Shown: piece by piece, positions 26,664 to 35,787 of the stretch
Layout: each line of letters starts with the position of its first letter
Numbering within the stretch: position 1 is the first letter of the stretch
Source of the DNA: Aquincola tertiaricarbonis
GTDB taxonomy: Bacteria > Pseudomonadota > Gammaproteobacteria > Burkholderiales > Burkholderiaceae_C
Direction of reading: 5' to 3'
Length of the DNA stretch: 64,000 bases
Assembly: GCF_023573145.1 (NCBI RefSeq)
Contig: NZ_CP097635.1
Span: 2,728,001 to 2,792,000 of the forward strand
Program-made: the position numbers and the translations under genes
The notes under the pieces: generated by a model
The model's database searches: none
The model's input: the letters and a program-made list of their open reading frames with translations, nothing else
Told to the model about the DNA's origin: nothing

Positions 26664-27472
26664 TGCGCTGGACCGACCTCAAGGCGCAGCTCAGGCGCGC
26701 GATCAACCAGCGCGTGGGCGTGGCCCCGCCGGCCGTCTGGGGCAAGGTGCCCACGCAAGGCGACTTCGTCAGCCACCGGGCAGCCGTGGCGGAACGTGAA
26801 GCCTGGCAGCGCTGGGTGGAGCAGGTGTGGCCGCTGCGCCCCCAGCCCACCCCTTCCGCGAACAAGCCCAAGTCGCCGGGGCAGCGCTGGGTGCAACTGG
26901 ACGCGGTGCCCACCGTGCGCCGCCTGCACGAGGTGCCCATCGCTTTCGTGATGCCGCCGGGCCGGCTGCCGTTTGCACCTTCGCAGTTCGTGCAAGGCGT
27001 GCTGGTCGCGTCCACCGACAAAGTGGGCCGCGCCTGTCCGCTGATCGTCTACCAGAAGGTCAGCCCCGCGTGGATGCACCGGCTGTGGCGCCAGCCTGCA
27101 GCGGCCGATGGCCGCACGCTGCTCCATGGGTGGGCGCGCCTGGCCTGGCGCGCTGCGAGGGCCGACACCGTGTGGAGCCAATGGCTCACGCAACTCGATG
27201 GCCTGTGGCAGCTGCAGGCACCTGGCCTGGCGCAGTGGTGGGGCGCGCCAGTTGCTGCGCCGGACCCGCGCCGTGTCGACGCACTGATGGGCCCTGAGCG
27301 CGAGGACGATCCGGCCCGTGGGCTGCGCGGTGTCTACCACCTGCCGTGGGCCGACTGGCCCGACCGGGTGCTGCGACGCACCGACCCGGTGGCCGCCTTC
27401 TGGACGCAGGACGCGCAAGGCGGCTATGTGCAGGCGGCCACCAGCCTGATGCAGCTGTGGGGGCGCACATGA
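26663..27472 (+). CDS. tagF: T6SS-associated protein TagF
   Basis: A 269-residue protein with the TagF (DUF2094) N-terminal signature VWGKVPTQGDFVSHRA and the internal GRACPLIVYQKVSP and FWTQDAQGG segments. TagF proteins act as post-translational repressors of T6SS firing in Pseudomonas and Agrobacterium. The usual partners PpkA/PppA/Fha are not seen here. The start overlaps the tssM stop (TGATG) and the stop overlaps tagK (ATGA), which indicates tight translational coupling. Confidence 0.92.
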   Translation: MRWTDLKAQLRRAINQRVGVAPPAVWGKVPTQGDFVSHRAAVAEREAWQRWVEQVWPLRPQPTPSANKPKSPGQRWVQLDAVPTVRRLHEVPIAFVMPPGRLPFAPSQFVQGVLVASTDKVGRACPLIVYQKVSPAWMHRLWRQPAAADGRTLLHGWARLAWRAARADTVWSQWLTQLDGLWQLQAPGLAQWWGAPVAAPDPRRVDALMGPEREDDPARGLRGVYHLPWADWPDRVLRRTDPVAAFWTQDAQGGYVQAATSLMQLWGRT

Positions 27473-28476
27473 CCGAACGCCTGAGCCTCCAGACCGGTGT
27501 CTTGTGGCGCCTGACGCGCTGCCAGGGACAGGCGCTGGACCTGTCATGGCCGTGGCCGGACGGGCAGGATCAGGTCTGCTTGTCTGCGCTGCTCGAAGAT
27601 CTGGCACTGCCCCTGCAGCCGCTGGCCGACGAGGCCCAGGTGCGCTTCCATCGCGCCTGGGGCCTGGAAGCCAGCGCCGTCGCGGTGGAGCACCGTTGCC
27701 AAGAGCTGCGTTGCAGCCTCAATGGTCAATGGCTGCCACCGCAGCAACTGGTGTGGTTGCAGCAGGGCGACGTGCTGGACGTCGGCTTGTACCGGCTGGA
27801 GCTGGATGGCCGGCCGCCCGATGCCGATACCCCGGCCAGCCCGGTGGCCTGTGACCCGGCCGCCGCCGCACCGCTGGCGGACCTGGACTTGACCCGGCTG
27901 GCAGATGCGCCGCATCGCCAGGGGCCGCCGCTGCTGCGTCCCGCTTCGGCCGCGCCCGCCAGCCTGGTCGATCTGCTGGGGCGTCAGGACGGGCAGCCGG
28001 CCGACGCCCCCGCCATCGCCGCCATCACAGCCGCACCCGCCCGCCGCGAAGACGAGCTGCTGGACCAATGGCACCAACGCTACCTGCAGCGCCTGCAATC
28101 GCCGGATGCGGCGTTGCGGGACGACGAAGAGTGGGCCCACCTGAGCCTGGAAGAGGTCACCCACCGCGTCGACGCCTTCGACCAACTCAAGGACGCAGAA
28201 GAGGCCAAGAGCCCGCTGGCCCACCTGCTGGGCCAGAACGACAGCATCGAGGCGGTGCTGTCGCAACTCGATGCGCACGGCCCCGTCGACCTTTTTGCGC
28301 AAGGCGAGCCGCCGAACGTGCTGCACCTCTTTGCGCCGGCAGGTTGGGCGCGAACGCAGCGCCATGAGCGCCTGCCTTCGCTCACCCGCCTGGAGCATCA
28401 CGGCATCTCGCTCGACAGCGCCGTGCCCCTGGGCACCGAGCTGCGCCAGCCGCCGCCTGACGAGAAAGCCCCATGA
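27469..28476 (+). CDS. tagK: T6SS-associated protein TagK
   Basis: A 335-residue protein in the position of TagK between tagF and tssE. The N-terminal 110 residues (LSWPWPDGQDQVCLSALLEDL ... LVWLQQGDVLDVGLYRLEL) look like a degenerate FHA-like beta fold. A Pro/Ala-rich linker follows, then DELLDQWHQRYLQRLQSPDAALRDDEEWAHLSLEEV and a C-terminal acidic domain with SLVDLLGRQDG- and PLAHLLGQNDSIEAVLSQLD-like repeats. TagK occurs in a subset of betaproteobacterial T6SS clusters; its function is not established. It overlaps its neighbours by 4 bp on both sides. Confidence 0.82.
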   Translation: MTERLSLQTGVLWRLTRCQGQALDLSWPWPDGQDQVCLSALLEDLALPLQPLADEAQVRFHRAWGLEASAVAVEHRCQELRCSLNGQWLPPQQLVWLQQGDVLDVGLYRLELDGRPPDADTPASPVACDPAAAAPLADLDLTRLADAPHRQGPPLLRPASAAPASLVDLLGRQDGQPADAPAIAAITAAPARREDELLDQWHQRYLQRLQSPDAALRDDEEWAHLSLEEVTHRVDAFDQLKDAEEAKSPLAHLLGQNDSIEAVLSQLDAHGPVDLFAQGEPPNVLHLFAPAGWARTQRHERLPSLTRLEHHGISLDSAVPLGTELRQPPPDEKAP

Positions 28477-29030
28477 CGATGAACAAGCATCCCGGCGCAC
28501 GCGCCTTGCCCTCGACCCTGCCGCCCGAGGCCGCCGCGCGGCAGCGCGAGGCGGTGTACCTGCCCACCTTGTTCGATCGCCTCTGCGACGACGCGCCTTC
28601 CGAGGACAGCGAGGCGCCCGACGCCTACACCGCCAGCCGCGCCCGCCTGCGCGACATCGTGCTGCGCGATCTGGCGCTGCTGCTCAACACCACCGACCAC
28701 TCCGAGGTGGTGTCCGAGCAAGACCACCCGCTGGCCGCCGCCTCGTGCGTGAACTACGGCGTGCCTGCGTTGGCCGGAGGCTACCTGTCCGGCAAGCGCT
28801 GGGACGAGATCGAACAAATGATCCGCACGGCCATCCTCCGCTTTGAGCCGCGGTTGGCGCCCGACACCCTGCAAGTGCGCCCCCTGCTCAAGGAGAAGGC
28901 GCGGCACCACTACAACGTGCTCGTCTTCGAGATCACGGGCCACATCCGCATGAGCCCGTACCCGATCGAGTTCACCGTGCAAAGCGCGGTCGACCTCGAA
29001 AACAGCCGCATCGAACTGCGGCCCCGCTGA
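28473..29030 (+). CDS. tssE: T6SS baseplate protein TssE
   Basis: A 185-residue gp25-like baseplate wedge protein. The core block is YLPTLFDRLCDD ... RLRDIVLRDLALLLNTTDHSE ... SCVNYGVPALAGGYLSG, followed by IRTAILRFEPRLAPDTLQVRP, with the conserved E-x-R-like element in RFEPRL. It forms the sheath initiation platform with TssF and TssG. It overlaps tagK by 4 bp and is followed by tssF after 23 bp. Confidence 0.95.
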   Translation: MTMNKHPGARALPSTLPPEAAARQREAVYLPTLFDRLCDDAPSEDSEAPDAYTASRARLRDIVLRDLALLLNTTDHSEVVSEQDHPLAAASCVNYGVPALAGGYLSGKRWDEIEQMIRTAILRFEPRLAPDTLQVRPLLKEKARHHYNVLVFEITGHIRMSPYPIEFTVQSAVDLENSRIELRPR

Positions 29031-29053
29031 GCCCCTGCCGCGAGAGCCCCCCC

Positions 29054-30934
29054 ATGCATCCCCAACTGCTGCGCTACTACAACGAAGAGCTGCTCTACAT
29101 GCGCGAGAGCGCGGGCGAGTTTGCCCAGATGCACCCCAAGATCGCTCGCCGGCTGGGCATGCAGGGTCAGGAGGTGGCCGACCCCTATGTCGAGCGGCTG
29201 ATCGAGTCGTTCAGCTTCATGTCGGCGCGCATGCGCATCAAGCTCGATGCCGAGTTTCCGCGCTTCACCCAGCGCTTGCTGGAAGTCGTCTACCCCAACT
29301 ACGTCAGCCCCACGCCCGCCATGGCCGTGGCCCAGCTGCACCCGCAGGCCACCGAGGGCGATCACCGCAAGGGCTACCTGGTGCCCCGCGGCACGGCCCT
29401 GTTCTCCAAGGTGGCAGACGGTGAAGCCACCGCCTGCCAGTTCCGCACCACGCAGGACGTAGCGTTGTGGCCGCTGGAGGTCGTGCAGGCCCGCCTGACC
29501 GGCGTGCCGCCCGACATTCCCGCGCCCGACCGCTACCTGCCGCCGCATGTGCAGGTGCAGGGGGCCTTGCGCCTGCGCCTGCGGCTGCAGGGCGAGATGT
29601 CGTTCCGCGATCTGCAGGGGCTCGACCGGTTGCCCGTCTACCTGTGCGGCCAGGAGCAGGTGGCTTCGCACCTGTTCGAGTTGCTGCATGCGGGTGCCGT
29701 GGCCAGCCTGGTCGGCGAGCCGGGCCGCATGGCCGAGCGGCCGCAGGTGGTCACCGACGGTGCTCTGGTGCATGAAGGCCTCAGCCCCGCGCAAAGCATG
29801 CTGCCGCTGCACTGGAACAGCTGGTTCGGGCACAACCTGCTGCACGAGTACTTCGCCTGCCCCAGCCGCTTTTACTTCTTCGCCCTGCAACACCTGGCTC
29901 CGGGCCTGGCCCGCATCGAGGGCCGTGAAGCCGAGATCGTCATCCTGCTGTCACGCAGTACCACCGCGCTGGCCGGCGTGGTGCAGGCCGAGCAGTTCGC
30001 GCTGCATTGCACCCCGGTCATCAACCTGTTCGAGCACCGCACCGATCGCCTGGAACTGCCTGCCAGCCACACCGAGATTCATCTGGTGCCGGACCGTTCG
30101 CGTCCGCTGGACTTCGAGGTGTTCGCCGTCAAGGAGCTGCAAGGCCAGCTCGGCGGCAGCACGTCGGACGCCGTGTTCCGGCCGCTGTACCAGACCTTGA
30201 ACCATGACGAGGGCAACCACGGGCGCTACTTCTCGGTGCGGCGCGAGCCGCGCCTGGTGCCCGGCAGCACCCGCAGGTACGGCACACGCACCTCCTACAC
30301 CGGCACCGAGGTGTTCATCAGCCTGGTGGACCAGCACGAGGCGCCGTACAGCGAAGACCTGCGCTACCTCAGCGTGCAGGCGCTGGTGACCAACCGCGAC
30401 CTGCCCAGGCTGGTGCCGCGCAACGGCCTCGACGACCTGAAGACGGCCGAATCGCTGCCGGTGAAGGCCATCGGCCTGATACGCCCCCCTTCGGCACCGC
30501 AACCGCCGTTTGCGGAAGGCGAACTGGCGTGGCGCCTCATCCGGCAGCTGGGCTTCAATTACCTGCCCCTGCACGAGATGGACGAGCGCGAGGGCGCCCA
30601 GGCCCTGCGCGACATGCTGCGCCTGTTCGTGCAGCAGGACGACACGGTGGCCCAGCAGCAGGTCAACAGCCTCATGGCCAGTGCGCTGCGGCCCGTCACG
30701 CGGCGCCTGCCCGGCGTCGGGCCGCTGGTGTACGGCCGCGGCGTGGAATGCAGGCTCACCGTGGACGAAGACGGCTTCAGCGGCATCAGCCCCTACCTGT
30801 TCGGCCTGGTGCTGGAGCACTACCTGGCCCGCCACGTGGCCATCAACACCTTCGTGCAGACGCGGCTGCACAGCATGCAGCGCGGTGAAGTGGCGCATTG
30901 GCCCGTGCGCATGGGTCAGCGGGGAGGGGTGTGA
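29054..30934 (+). CDS. tssF: T6SS baseplate protein TssF
   Basis: A 626-residue protein opening LLRYYNEELLYMRESAGEFAQMHPKIARRLGMQGQEVADPYVERLIESFSFMSARMRIKLDAEFPRFTQRLLEVVYP, the strongly conserved TssF/VasA start. C-terminal elements include VYGRGVECRLTVDEDGFSGISPYLFGLVLEHYLARHVAINTFVQT. It is a wedge component with TssG. Its stop overlaps the tssG start (TGATG), the usual tssFG coupling. Confidence 0.97.
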   Translation: MHPQLLRYYNEELLYMRESAGEFAQMHPKIARRLGMQGQEVADPYVERLIESFSFMSARMRIKLDAEFPRFTQRLLEVVYPNYVSPTPAMAVAQLHPQATEGDHRKGYLVPRGTALFSKVADGEATACQFRTTQDVALWPLEVVQARLTGVPPDIPAPDRYLPPHVQVQGALRLRLRLQGEMSFRDLQGLDRLPVYLCGQEQVASHLFELLHAGAVASLVGEPGRMAERPQVVTDGALVHEGLSPAQSMLPLHWNSWFGHNLLHEYFACPSRFYFFALQHLAPGLARIEGREAEIVILLSRSTTALAGVVQAEQFALHCTPVINLFEHRTDRLELPASHTEIHLVPDRSRPLDFEVFAVKELQGQLGGSTSDAVFRPLYQTLNHDEGNHGRYFSVRREPRLVPGSTRRYGTRTSYTGTEVFISLVDQHEAPYSEDLRYLSVQALVTNRDLPRLVPRNGLDDLKTAESLPVKAIGLIRPPSAPQPPFAEGELAWRLIRQLGFNYLPLHEMDEREGAQALRDMLRLFVQQDDTVAQQQVNSLMASALRPVTRRLPGVGPLVYGRGVECRLTVDEDGFSGISPYLFGLVLEHYLARHVAINTFVQTRLHSMQRGEVAHWPVRMGQRGGV

Positions 30935-32073
30935 TGGCGCCGCCGGACGACGCTGCCGCGCCGCGCGCCGAGGTGCCGGACGTTGCGTCGCCTGCCGCCG
31001 CGCCGCAGGCCGGCGAGCCGGCGCCGGCATGGCCGCTGGCGCTGCAGGACGCCAGCCACACCCCCTGGCGCCACCAGTTCCTGGGCCTGCTGCGCAGGCT
31101 GGCCGCGCACGAGTCCCGGCAGTGCGGCGCACCGCCCGTGGGCCTGGCCCAGCGCCCGCAGCAGGAGGGGCACCGGCTGGGCCAGCAGGCCAGCCTGGCC
31201 TTCGCGCCGCGCGAGCTGGCCAGCGTCACGCTGGCGCCCGGCAGGCCGGCGCAGCTGCGCGTCTTCGGCCTCGGCGTGCTCGGGCCCAACGGCCCCTTGC
31301 CCCTGCACATGACCGAACGGGTGCGTGAGCGCAGCGAGTCGCGGCGCGACGACACCCTGGCGCACTTCATCGACCTGTTCCACCACCGCTACCTCAGCCA
31401 CTTCTACCGGGCCTGGGCACAAGCGCAGTCGGCCGCCGGGCTGGACCGCGCCGGCGACGAAACCTTCACCCGATACGTCGCCCGCCTGGCCGGCGACGAA
31501 CCCGCCGAAGTGCAGGCCAGTGCGCTGGCGCCGCATGCCCGCTGGGCCAGCAGCGCGCACCGCATCCGCAGCGCGCGCGACCCCGATGGCCTGGTCAGCA
31601 GCCTGTCGCGCTACTTCGGCGTGCCCGTGCGGCTGTGCGAGTTCCAGCTGCACTGGGTGCCGCTGGACACCGTGGACCAGACCCAGCTCGACCACCCGCG
31701 CGCTTCCGGCGTGCTGGGGCAGGGCGCCGTGGCCGGCGAGTACATCCCCGACCGCCAGAGCCGCTTTCGGCTGCAGATCGGCCCGCTCGACCTGCCCGGC
31801 TACCTGCGCCTGACGCCAGAAGGCGAGGGCAATGGCCAGGACCTGCCCGCCCTGGTGGAACTGGTGCGCAGCTTCATCGGGCTGGAGTACGAGTGGGAGG
31901 TCGAGCTGCTGTTGCTGGCCGACTCGGCGCCCCCCTGCGTGCTGGGCGACGGCGCCTTGCTCGGCTGCTCGAGCTGGCTCGGCAAGGACGAGCGCCAGGG
32001 CCGCCGCCACGTCACCGGCCTCGTGATGCAGCCCGAGCAGTACCTGCGCCCTATGAAAAAGGCCGCCGCCTGA
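30934..32073 (+). CDS. tssG: T6SS baseplate protein TssG
   Basis: A 379-residue protein. After a Pro/Ala-rich leader of about 35 residues the TssG core starts: WRHQFLGLLRRLAAHESRQ, the FAPRELASVTLAPGRPAQLRVFGLGVLGPNGPLPLHMTE block, FIDLFHHRYLSHFYRAWAQAQ and SLSRYFGVPVRLCEFQLHWVPLD. It binds TssF in the baseplate wedge. The next gene, tssA, follows after 41 bp. Confidence 0.96.
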   Translation: MAPPDDAAAPRAEVPDVASPAAAPQAGEPAPAWPLALQDASHTPWRHQFLGLLRRLAAHESRQCGAPPVGLAQRPQQEGHRLGQQASLAFAPRELASVTLAPGRPAQLRVFGLGVLGPNGPLPLHMTERVRERSESRRDDTLAHFIDLFHHRYLSHFYRAWAQAQSAAGLDRAGDETFTRYVARLAGDEPAEVQASALAPHARWASSAHRIRSARDPDGLVSSLSRYFGVPVRLCEFQLHWVPLDTVDQTQLDHPRASGVLGQGAVAGEYIPDRQSRFRLQIGPLDLPGYLRLTPEGEGNGQDLPALVELVRSFIGLEYEWEVELLLLADSAPPCVLGDGALLGCSSWLGKDERQGRRHVTGLVMQPEQYLRPMKKAAA

Positions 32074-32114
32074 ACGGCCCTTGTGGAACCCGAGGCTTCA
32101 CCCCCCATCGCGCC

Positions 32115-33260
32115 ATGAACAACCCCCTGCAGAAAATCATCCAGGCCGTCGCCCACGCCATGGCGCCCAGCCCCGTGCGCGTGGACATCCCCGCCGAGTG
32201 GCTGGCCCCCATCGGCCCCGAAGCGCCCAGCGGCCCCTGGCTGGAATACGACCCCGAGTACGCCGTGCTGGCCGCGCGCCTGGCGCCGCGGGCGGAAGTG
32301 CAGTACGGCCAGTTCAAGAACAGCAGCACCGAGCCCGAGTGGAAGGACATCGAGCGCGACGCCCGCCGGCTGATGCTGCGCAGCAAGGACATCACGGTGC
32401 TCATCTGGTGGGCGCGCAGCCGCACCCGGCAAGCGGGCGCCGGCGGCCTGTTGCAGGGCCTCAGCGCACTGCAGCAGTGCTGCGAGCGTTTTGGCGACAG
32501 CCTGCACCCGCAGTTGGTGATCGAGGGCGAGCACGACCCTCTGGTGCGGGCCAACGCGCTGGCCGCGCTGTGCGACCCCGAAGGCCTGCTCGACGATGTG
32601 CGCAACATCGTCATCGTCGGCAGCAGCATGCACCGGCTCACGGTGCGCGACGTGGAACGCGCCCTGGCCGTGCCGCGCCTGCCCACCGCGCCTGAGCCCG
32701 AGGCCGTGCAGCGGCAATTGCAGGAGCTGCGCCAGCGCCGCGATCCGCAGCTGATGACCCTGCAAGCCTGCGCCGCCTGCGTGCAGCACCTGCAGCAGTG
32801 GGTCGATAGCCAGCTGCGCGACGACGCCCCTGCGTTGCAGGCCTTGAGCCGGCTGCTGCAGCCGCTGCTGATGGGTGACACGCCCTTGCTGCCCGTGCCC
32901 GGCTGCCTCGATGCGGCCGGCACGGCCACGCCCGCTGCTGCCGCCGCCACCGCCGACCCGGCGCCGCCTGCTGCCACCGCACCGCCCGCCGGGCCGCCGC
33001 CGCAGGCCTTGCCCCCGCCCACCGAGGGCATCGCTGCCACGCCCCCTGCCGCCGGGTTCAACGCCAGCGCCAGCCCGCAAAGCCGCGAGCAGGTGCGCGC
33101 CGCACTCGCCCAGGTGCGCGCCTGGGTGGAAACCCACGAGCCCAGCAGCCCGGTGGGCGTGCTCATCAAGCAGGCCGAACGCATGTGGGGCAAACGGTTT
33201 TCCGAGGTCGCTCACATGATTCCCGCGGAACTGCTGCGGGCCTGGGATCAGGACGACTGA
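32115..33260 (+). CDS. tssA: T6SS assembly/cap protein TssA
   Basis: A 381-residue ImpA-type protein. The N-terminal ImpA_N domain (PIGPEAPSGPWLEYDPEY ... EVQYGQFKNSSTEPEWKDIERDARRLMLRSKDITVLIWWARS) is followed by a helical middle, a Pro/Ala-rich linker at about 275-320, and the short conserved tail SREQVRAALAQVRAWVETHEPSSPVGVLIKQAERMWGKRFSEVAHMIPAELL. The last motif is typical of the short TssA class. TssA primes baseplate and sheath assembly. It closes the structural operon; composition drops towards lower GC right after its stop. Confidence 0.94.
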   Translation: MNNPLQKIIQAVAHAMAPSPVRVDIPAEWLAPIGPEAPSGPWLEYDPEYAVLAARLAPRAEVQYGQFKNSSTEPEWKDIERDARRLMLRSKDITVLIWWARSRTRQAGAGGLLQGLSALQQCCERFGDSLHPQLVIEGEHDPLVRANALAALCDPEGLLDDVRNIVIVGSSMHRLTVRDVERALAVPRLPTAPEPEAVQRQLQELRQRRDPQLMTLQACAACVQHLQQWVDSQLRDDAPALQALSRLLQPLLMGDTPLLPVPGCLDAAGTATPAAAAATADPAPPAATAPPAGPPPQALPPPTEGIAATPPAAGFNASASPQSREQVRAALAQVRAWVETHEPSSPVGVLIKQAERMWGKRFSEVAHMIPAELLRAWDQDD

Positions 33261-33381
33261 AACCCCGGGGTGAGGCCGCCAACGCGGTTAACGAAAGTCG
33301 GCTTCGCGCCGCATGACGATTCTGGCGTAGTTTCCCTGCCCGCGCCAGGACGAGTGTTTGCAGGGATTCAAGGAGAACTAC

Positions 33382-33744
33382 ATGGAAGCCAGCGCAATCG
33401 AACTTTCGGAAGGTTGGAAAAAGAAGTTTGCCCTCATCGAAAAGGCGGGCGGCCCGGCCCTGCCGAACTTCAAGTCGCTCAGCAGGATGGAGCGCTTCAA
33501 GGTGAACTTCAATGTTCTGGCATTTATGTTTATGCCCTTTTACTTCATCGCAAAAGGGATGTGGCGAAAAGGCCTTACCTTGTTTCTTATCACGGTGGTG
33601 GTGGTGAATGTGATTGATTTCGCTTTTGATGGTGTAGCCCTGGCGGACAGGTTGGCCAACTTCTTCGGACCTTTTCTTTTCTCCATGCAGGCCAATAAAG
33701 ACTACTACAGAAAGGTGGTCTTGGGCCGCAATGGATGGTGGTGA
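33382..33744 (+). CDS. small DUF2628-like inner-membrane protein
   Basis: A 120-residue protein starting after a clear AAGGAG. A soluble N-terminus (EGWKKKFALIEKAGGPALPNFKSL) is followed by FNVLAFMFMPFYFIAKGMWRKGLTLFLITVVVVNVIDF, two membrane helices joined by the KGMWRKG turn, which resembles DUF2628. The coding region is clearly less GC-rich than the T6SS genes, suggesting separate origin. It lies between tssA and the second vgrG in the same direction. A link with secretion, for example as a membrane accessory or an immunity-like protein, is only suggested by position. Confidence 0.72.
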   Translation: MEASAIELSEGWKKKFALIEKAGGPALPNFKSLSRMERFKVNFNVLAFMFMPFYFIAKGMWRKGLTLFLITVVVVNVIDFAFDGVALADRLANFFGPFLFSMQANKDYYRKVVLGRNGWW

Positions 33745-33814
33745 ATGATTTTGCTGTCTGGCTCACAAAGCCGCCGTCGCGGCCCTGTTTTCAACACCTT
33801 CCGGGTGACTCTTG

Positions 33815-35743
33815 ATGCCTCACGTTGCCAATTTGATGAGTGCCGCCATGCCATCCTTGGCAGGCATTTCAGCACTGGAGTTTCGCTCCATCCGCGGGTA
33901 TGAGTCCCTGGGTGAGCTGTTTGAATACCATGTCCGCGCCATCACGCCTGACCTGCCTTTTCTCACCAGCTTGGTCAGTGCCAATGTCGACTACAAGGCC
34001 CTGCTGGGCAAAGAGTTGACGGTGGACCTGGAGGTGGACCAGGGGCGGCGCCAGATCAGCGGCCTAGTGACACGCGCTCGCTTTGTGGCGGCGCATGACA
34101 GGCGTGGCGTGTATGAGTTCGTGATCGAGCCCTGGCTGGCCCTGGCCAAACGAAGCTCCGACTTCAGGATATTTCAAAACAAAAGCGTGCTGGAGATTGT
34201 GCGCGAGGTTTTGGACGGCTATCCGTTTTCGCACGTCGACCGCACGCTGAACCGCTACCCCAAACTGGATTTTCAGGTGCAGTACGGTGAAGACGATTAC
34301 GCCTTCATCGTGCGCCTGATGGCCGAGTGGGGTATCTACTTCTTCTTCGAGCACAGCGACTCGGTGCACCGCCTGGTGCTGGTGGATGAACCCGGCCCCC
34401 ACCGTGTGGCGGATGGCCGCTACGCCAGCCTGCGCTATTACCCGCCCGGGCACAAAATCGACGAAGAATATGTCGAGCGCTTTGAGGCCGTGCACAGCCT
34501 GCAAAGCGGCCGCTGGGTGACGCAGGACTACGACTTTCGCGCGCCCAAGTCCGACTGGCAGGCCGTCAGCGCCAAGCCGCGCCAAACCGGTCATGCCGAC
34601 CGCGAGCGCTTCAGCTGGCCCAGCGACATCGTCAACACCAACGGGCAAAAACCCGCCGTGGCCGAACAGGAAGACCGAGCCCGGCACCTCACCCGCATTC
34701 GCATGGAAGAAGCCGGCAGCCCCGGCCAGCGCGCGCAGGGCGCCGGCATGCTGCGCGGTCTGGCCGTGGGCACCACGTTTTCGCTCAGCGGCCACCCCAA
34801 CGCAAAATCCAACGGCGATTACCTGCTGATATCGCAGGCTTTTGAGCTGGAAGACGTGAGCAACGCCAGCAGCAGTGGTTTTGCGCCGGAATACACCTGC
34901 CGCTCGGAGTTCAGCGTGCTGCCGTCCGGCGACAACTTCCGCCTCACCACCCAGACCGACGAGTTCGGCCGTGTGCTCAAACCGCGCACCCACGGCCCGC
35001 AAACCGCCACCGTCACCGGCCCGGCCGGGCGCGAAATCTACACCGATTCGTACGGCCGCATCAAAGTCAGCTTCCACTGGAACCGCTACTGCCCCAAGGA
35101 CGAAAGATCGTCGTGCTGGGTGCGTGTGGCCACCACCCATGCCGGCAATGGTTTTGGCGGCATTTCTGTGCCGCGTGTAGGCCAGGAAGTCATCGTCGAT
35201 TTTGAAAACGGCGACCCCGATCGCCCCATCGTGCTGGGGGCTGTTTACAACGCCTTGCACATGCCGCCGTGGCCGTTGCCCGCCAACCAGACCCAAAGCG
35301 GTGTGCTCACCCGTTCCACGGAGCGCGGCGGAACCGCCAACGCCAATGCCCTGCGGTTTGAAGACATGAAAGGCAAAGAAGAGGTGTGGCTGCATGCCGA
35401 GCGCAACCTGCGCGCCGAGGTGGAGCATGACGAAAGCCACTGGGTGGGCCACAACCGCAGCAAAAAAGTCGACAACAACGAGCTGACCACCATTGGTGCC
35501 GACCGCAGCGAATCCGTGGGCGGCAACCACGTTGAAAGCATTGGCGGCGACCGTACCGTCACCGTTCAAAAAACGCAGACCAATGTCGTGAAAAGCGACA
35601 TCACCATGGTCAGTGCCGAGGGGGAAATTTTCATCGAGGCGGCCACGCGAATCACGCTCAAGGTGGGCAGCAGCACCATCGTCATCGTCGACGGCAACAT
35701 CGAAATCGTCGGGCCGCAGCAGGTAGACATCAATCCCGACTGA
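33815..35743 (+). CDS. vgrG: second VgrG spike protein (short form)
   Basis: A 642-residue VgrG without DUF2345. Gp27-like blocks (FEYHVRAITPDLPF, VSANVDYKALLGKELTVDLEV, FQVQYGEDDYAFIVRLMAEWGIYFFFEHSD) lead to the gp5 OB fold (YTDSYGRIKVSFHWNRYCPKDERSSCWVRVATTHAGNGFGGISVPRVGQEVIVDFENGDPDRPIVLG). The repeated VGHNRSKKVDNNELTTIGADRSESVGGNHVESIGGD needle and a short beta tail follow. ATG at 33815 is preferred to the TTG one codon upstream. It is followed by an Eag chaperone and a PAAR-Rhs toxin, so it is probably the dedicated carrier for that effector. Confidence 0.95.
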   Translation: MPHVANLMSAAMPSLAGISALEFRSIRGYESLGELFEYHVRAITPDLPFLTSLVSANVDYKALLGKELTVDLEVDQGRRQISGLVTRARFVAAHDRRGVYEFVIEPWLALAKRSSDFRIFQNKSVLEIVREVLDGYPFSHVDRTLNRYPKLDFQVQYGEDDYAFIVRLMAEWGIYFFFEHSDSVHRLVLVDEPGPHRVADGRYASLRYYPPGHKIDEEYVERFEAVHSLQSGRWVTQDYDFRAPKSDWQAVSAKPRQTGHADRERFSWPSDIVNTNGQKPAVAEQEDRARHLTRIRMEEAGSPGQRAQGAGMLRGLAVGTTFSLSGHPNAKSNGDYLLISQAFELEDVSNASSSGFAPEYTCRSEFSVLPSGDNFRLTTQTDEFGRVLKPRTHGPQTATVTGPAGREIYTDSYGRIKVSFHWNRYCPKDERSSCWVRVATTHAGNGFGGISVPRVGQEVIVDFENGDPDRPIVLGAVYNALHMPPWPLPANQTQSGVLTRSTERGGTANANALRFEDMKGKEEVWLHAERNLRAEVEHDESHWVGHNRSKKVDNNELTTIGADRSESVGGNHVESIGGDRTVTVQKTQTNVVKSDITMVSAEGEIFIEAATRITLKVGSSTIVIVDGNIEIVGPQQVDINPD

Positions 35744-35787
35744 GTCGCTGGCCGGCCACCCTGTTCAAACCCTGACACCACACGCTC

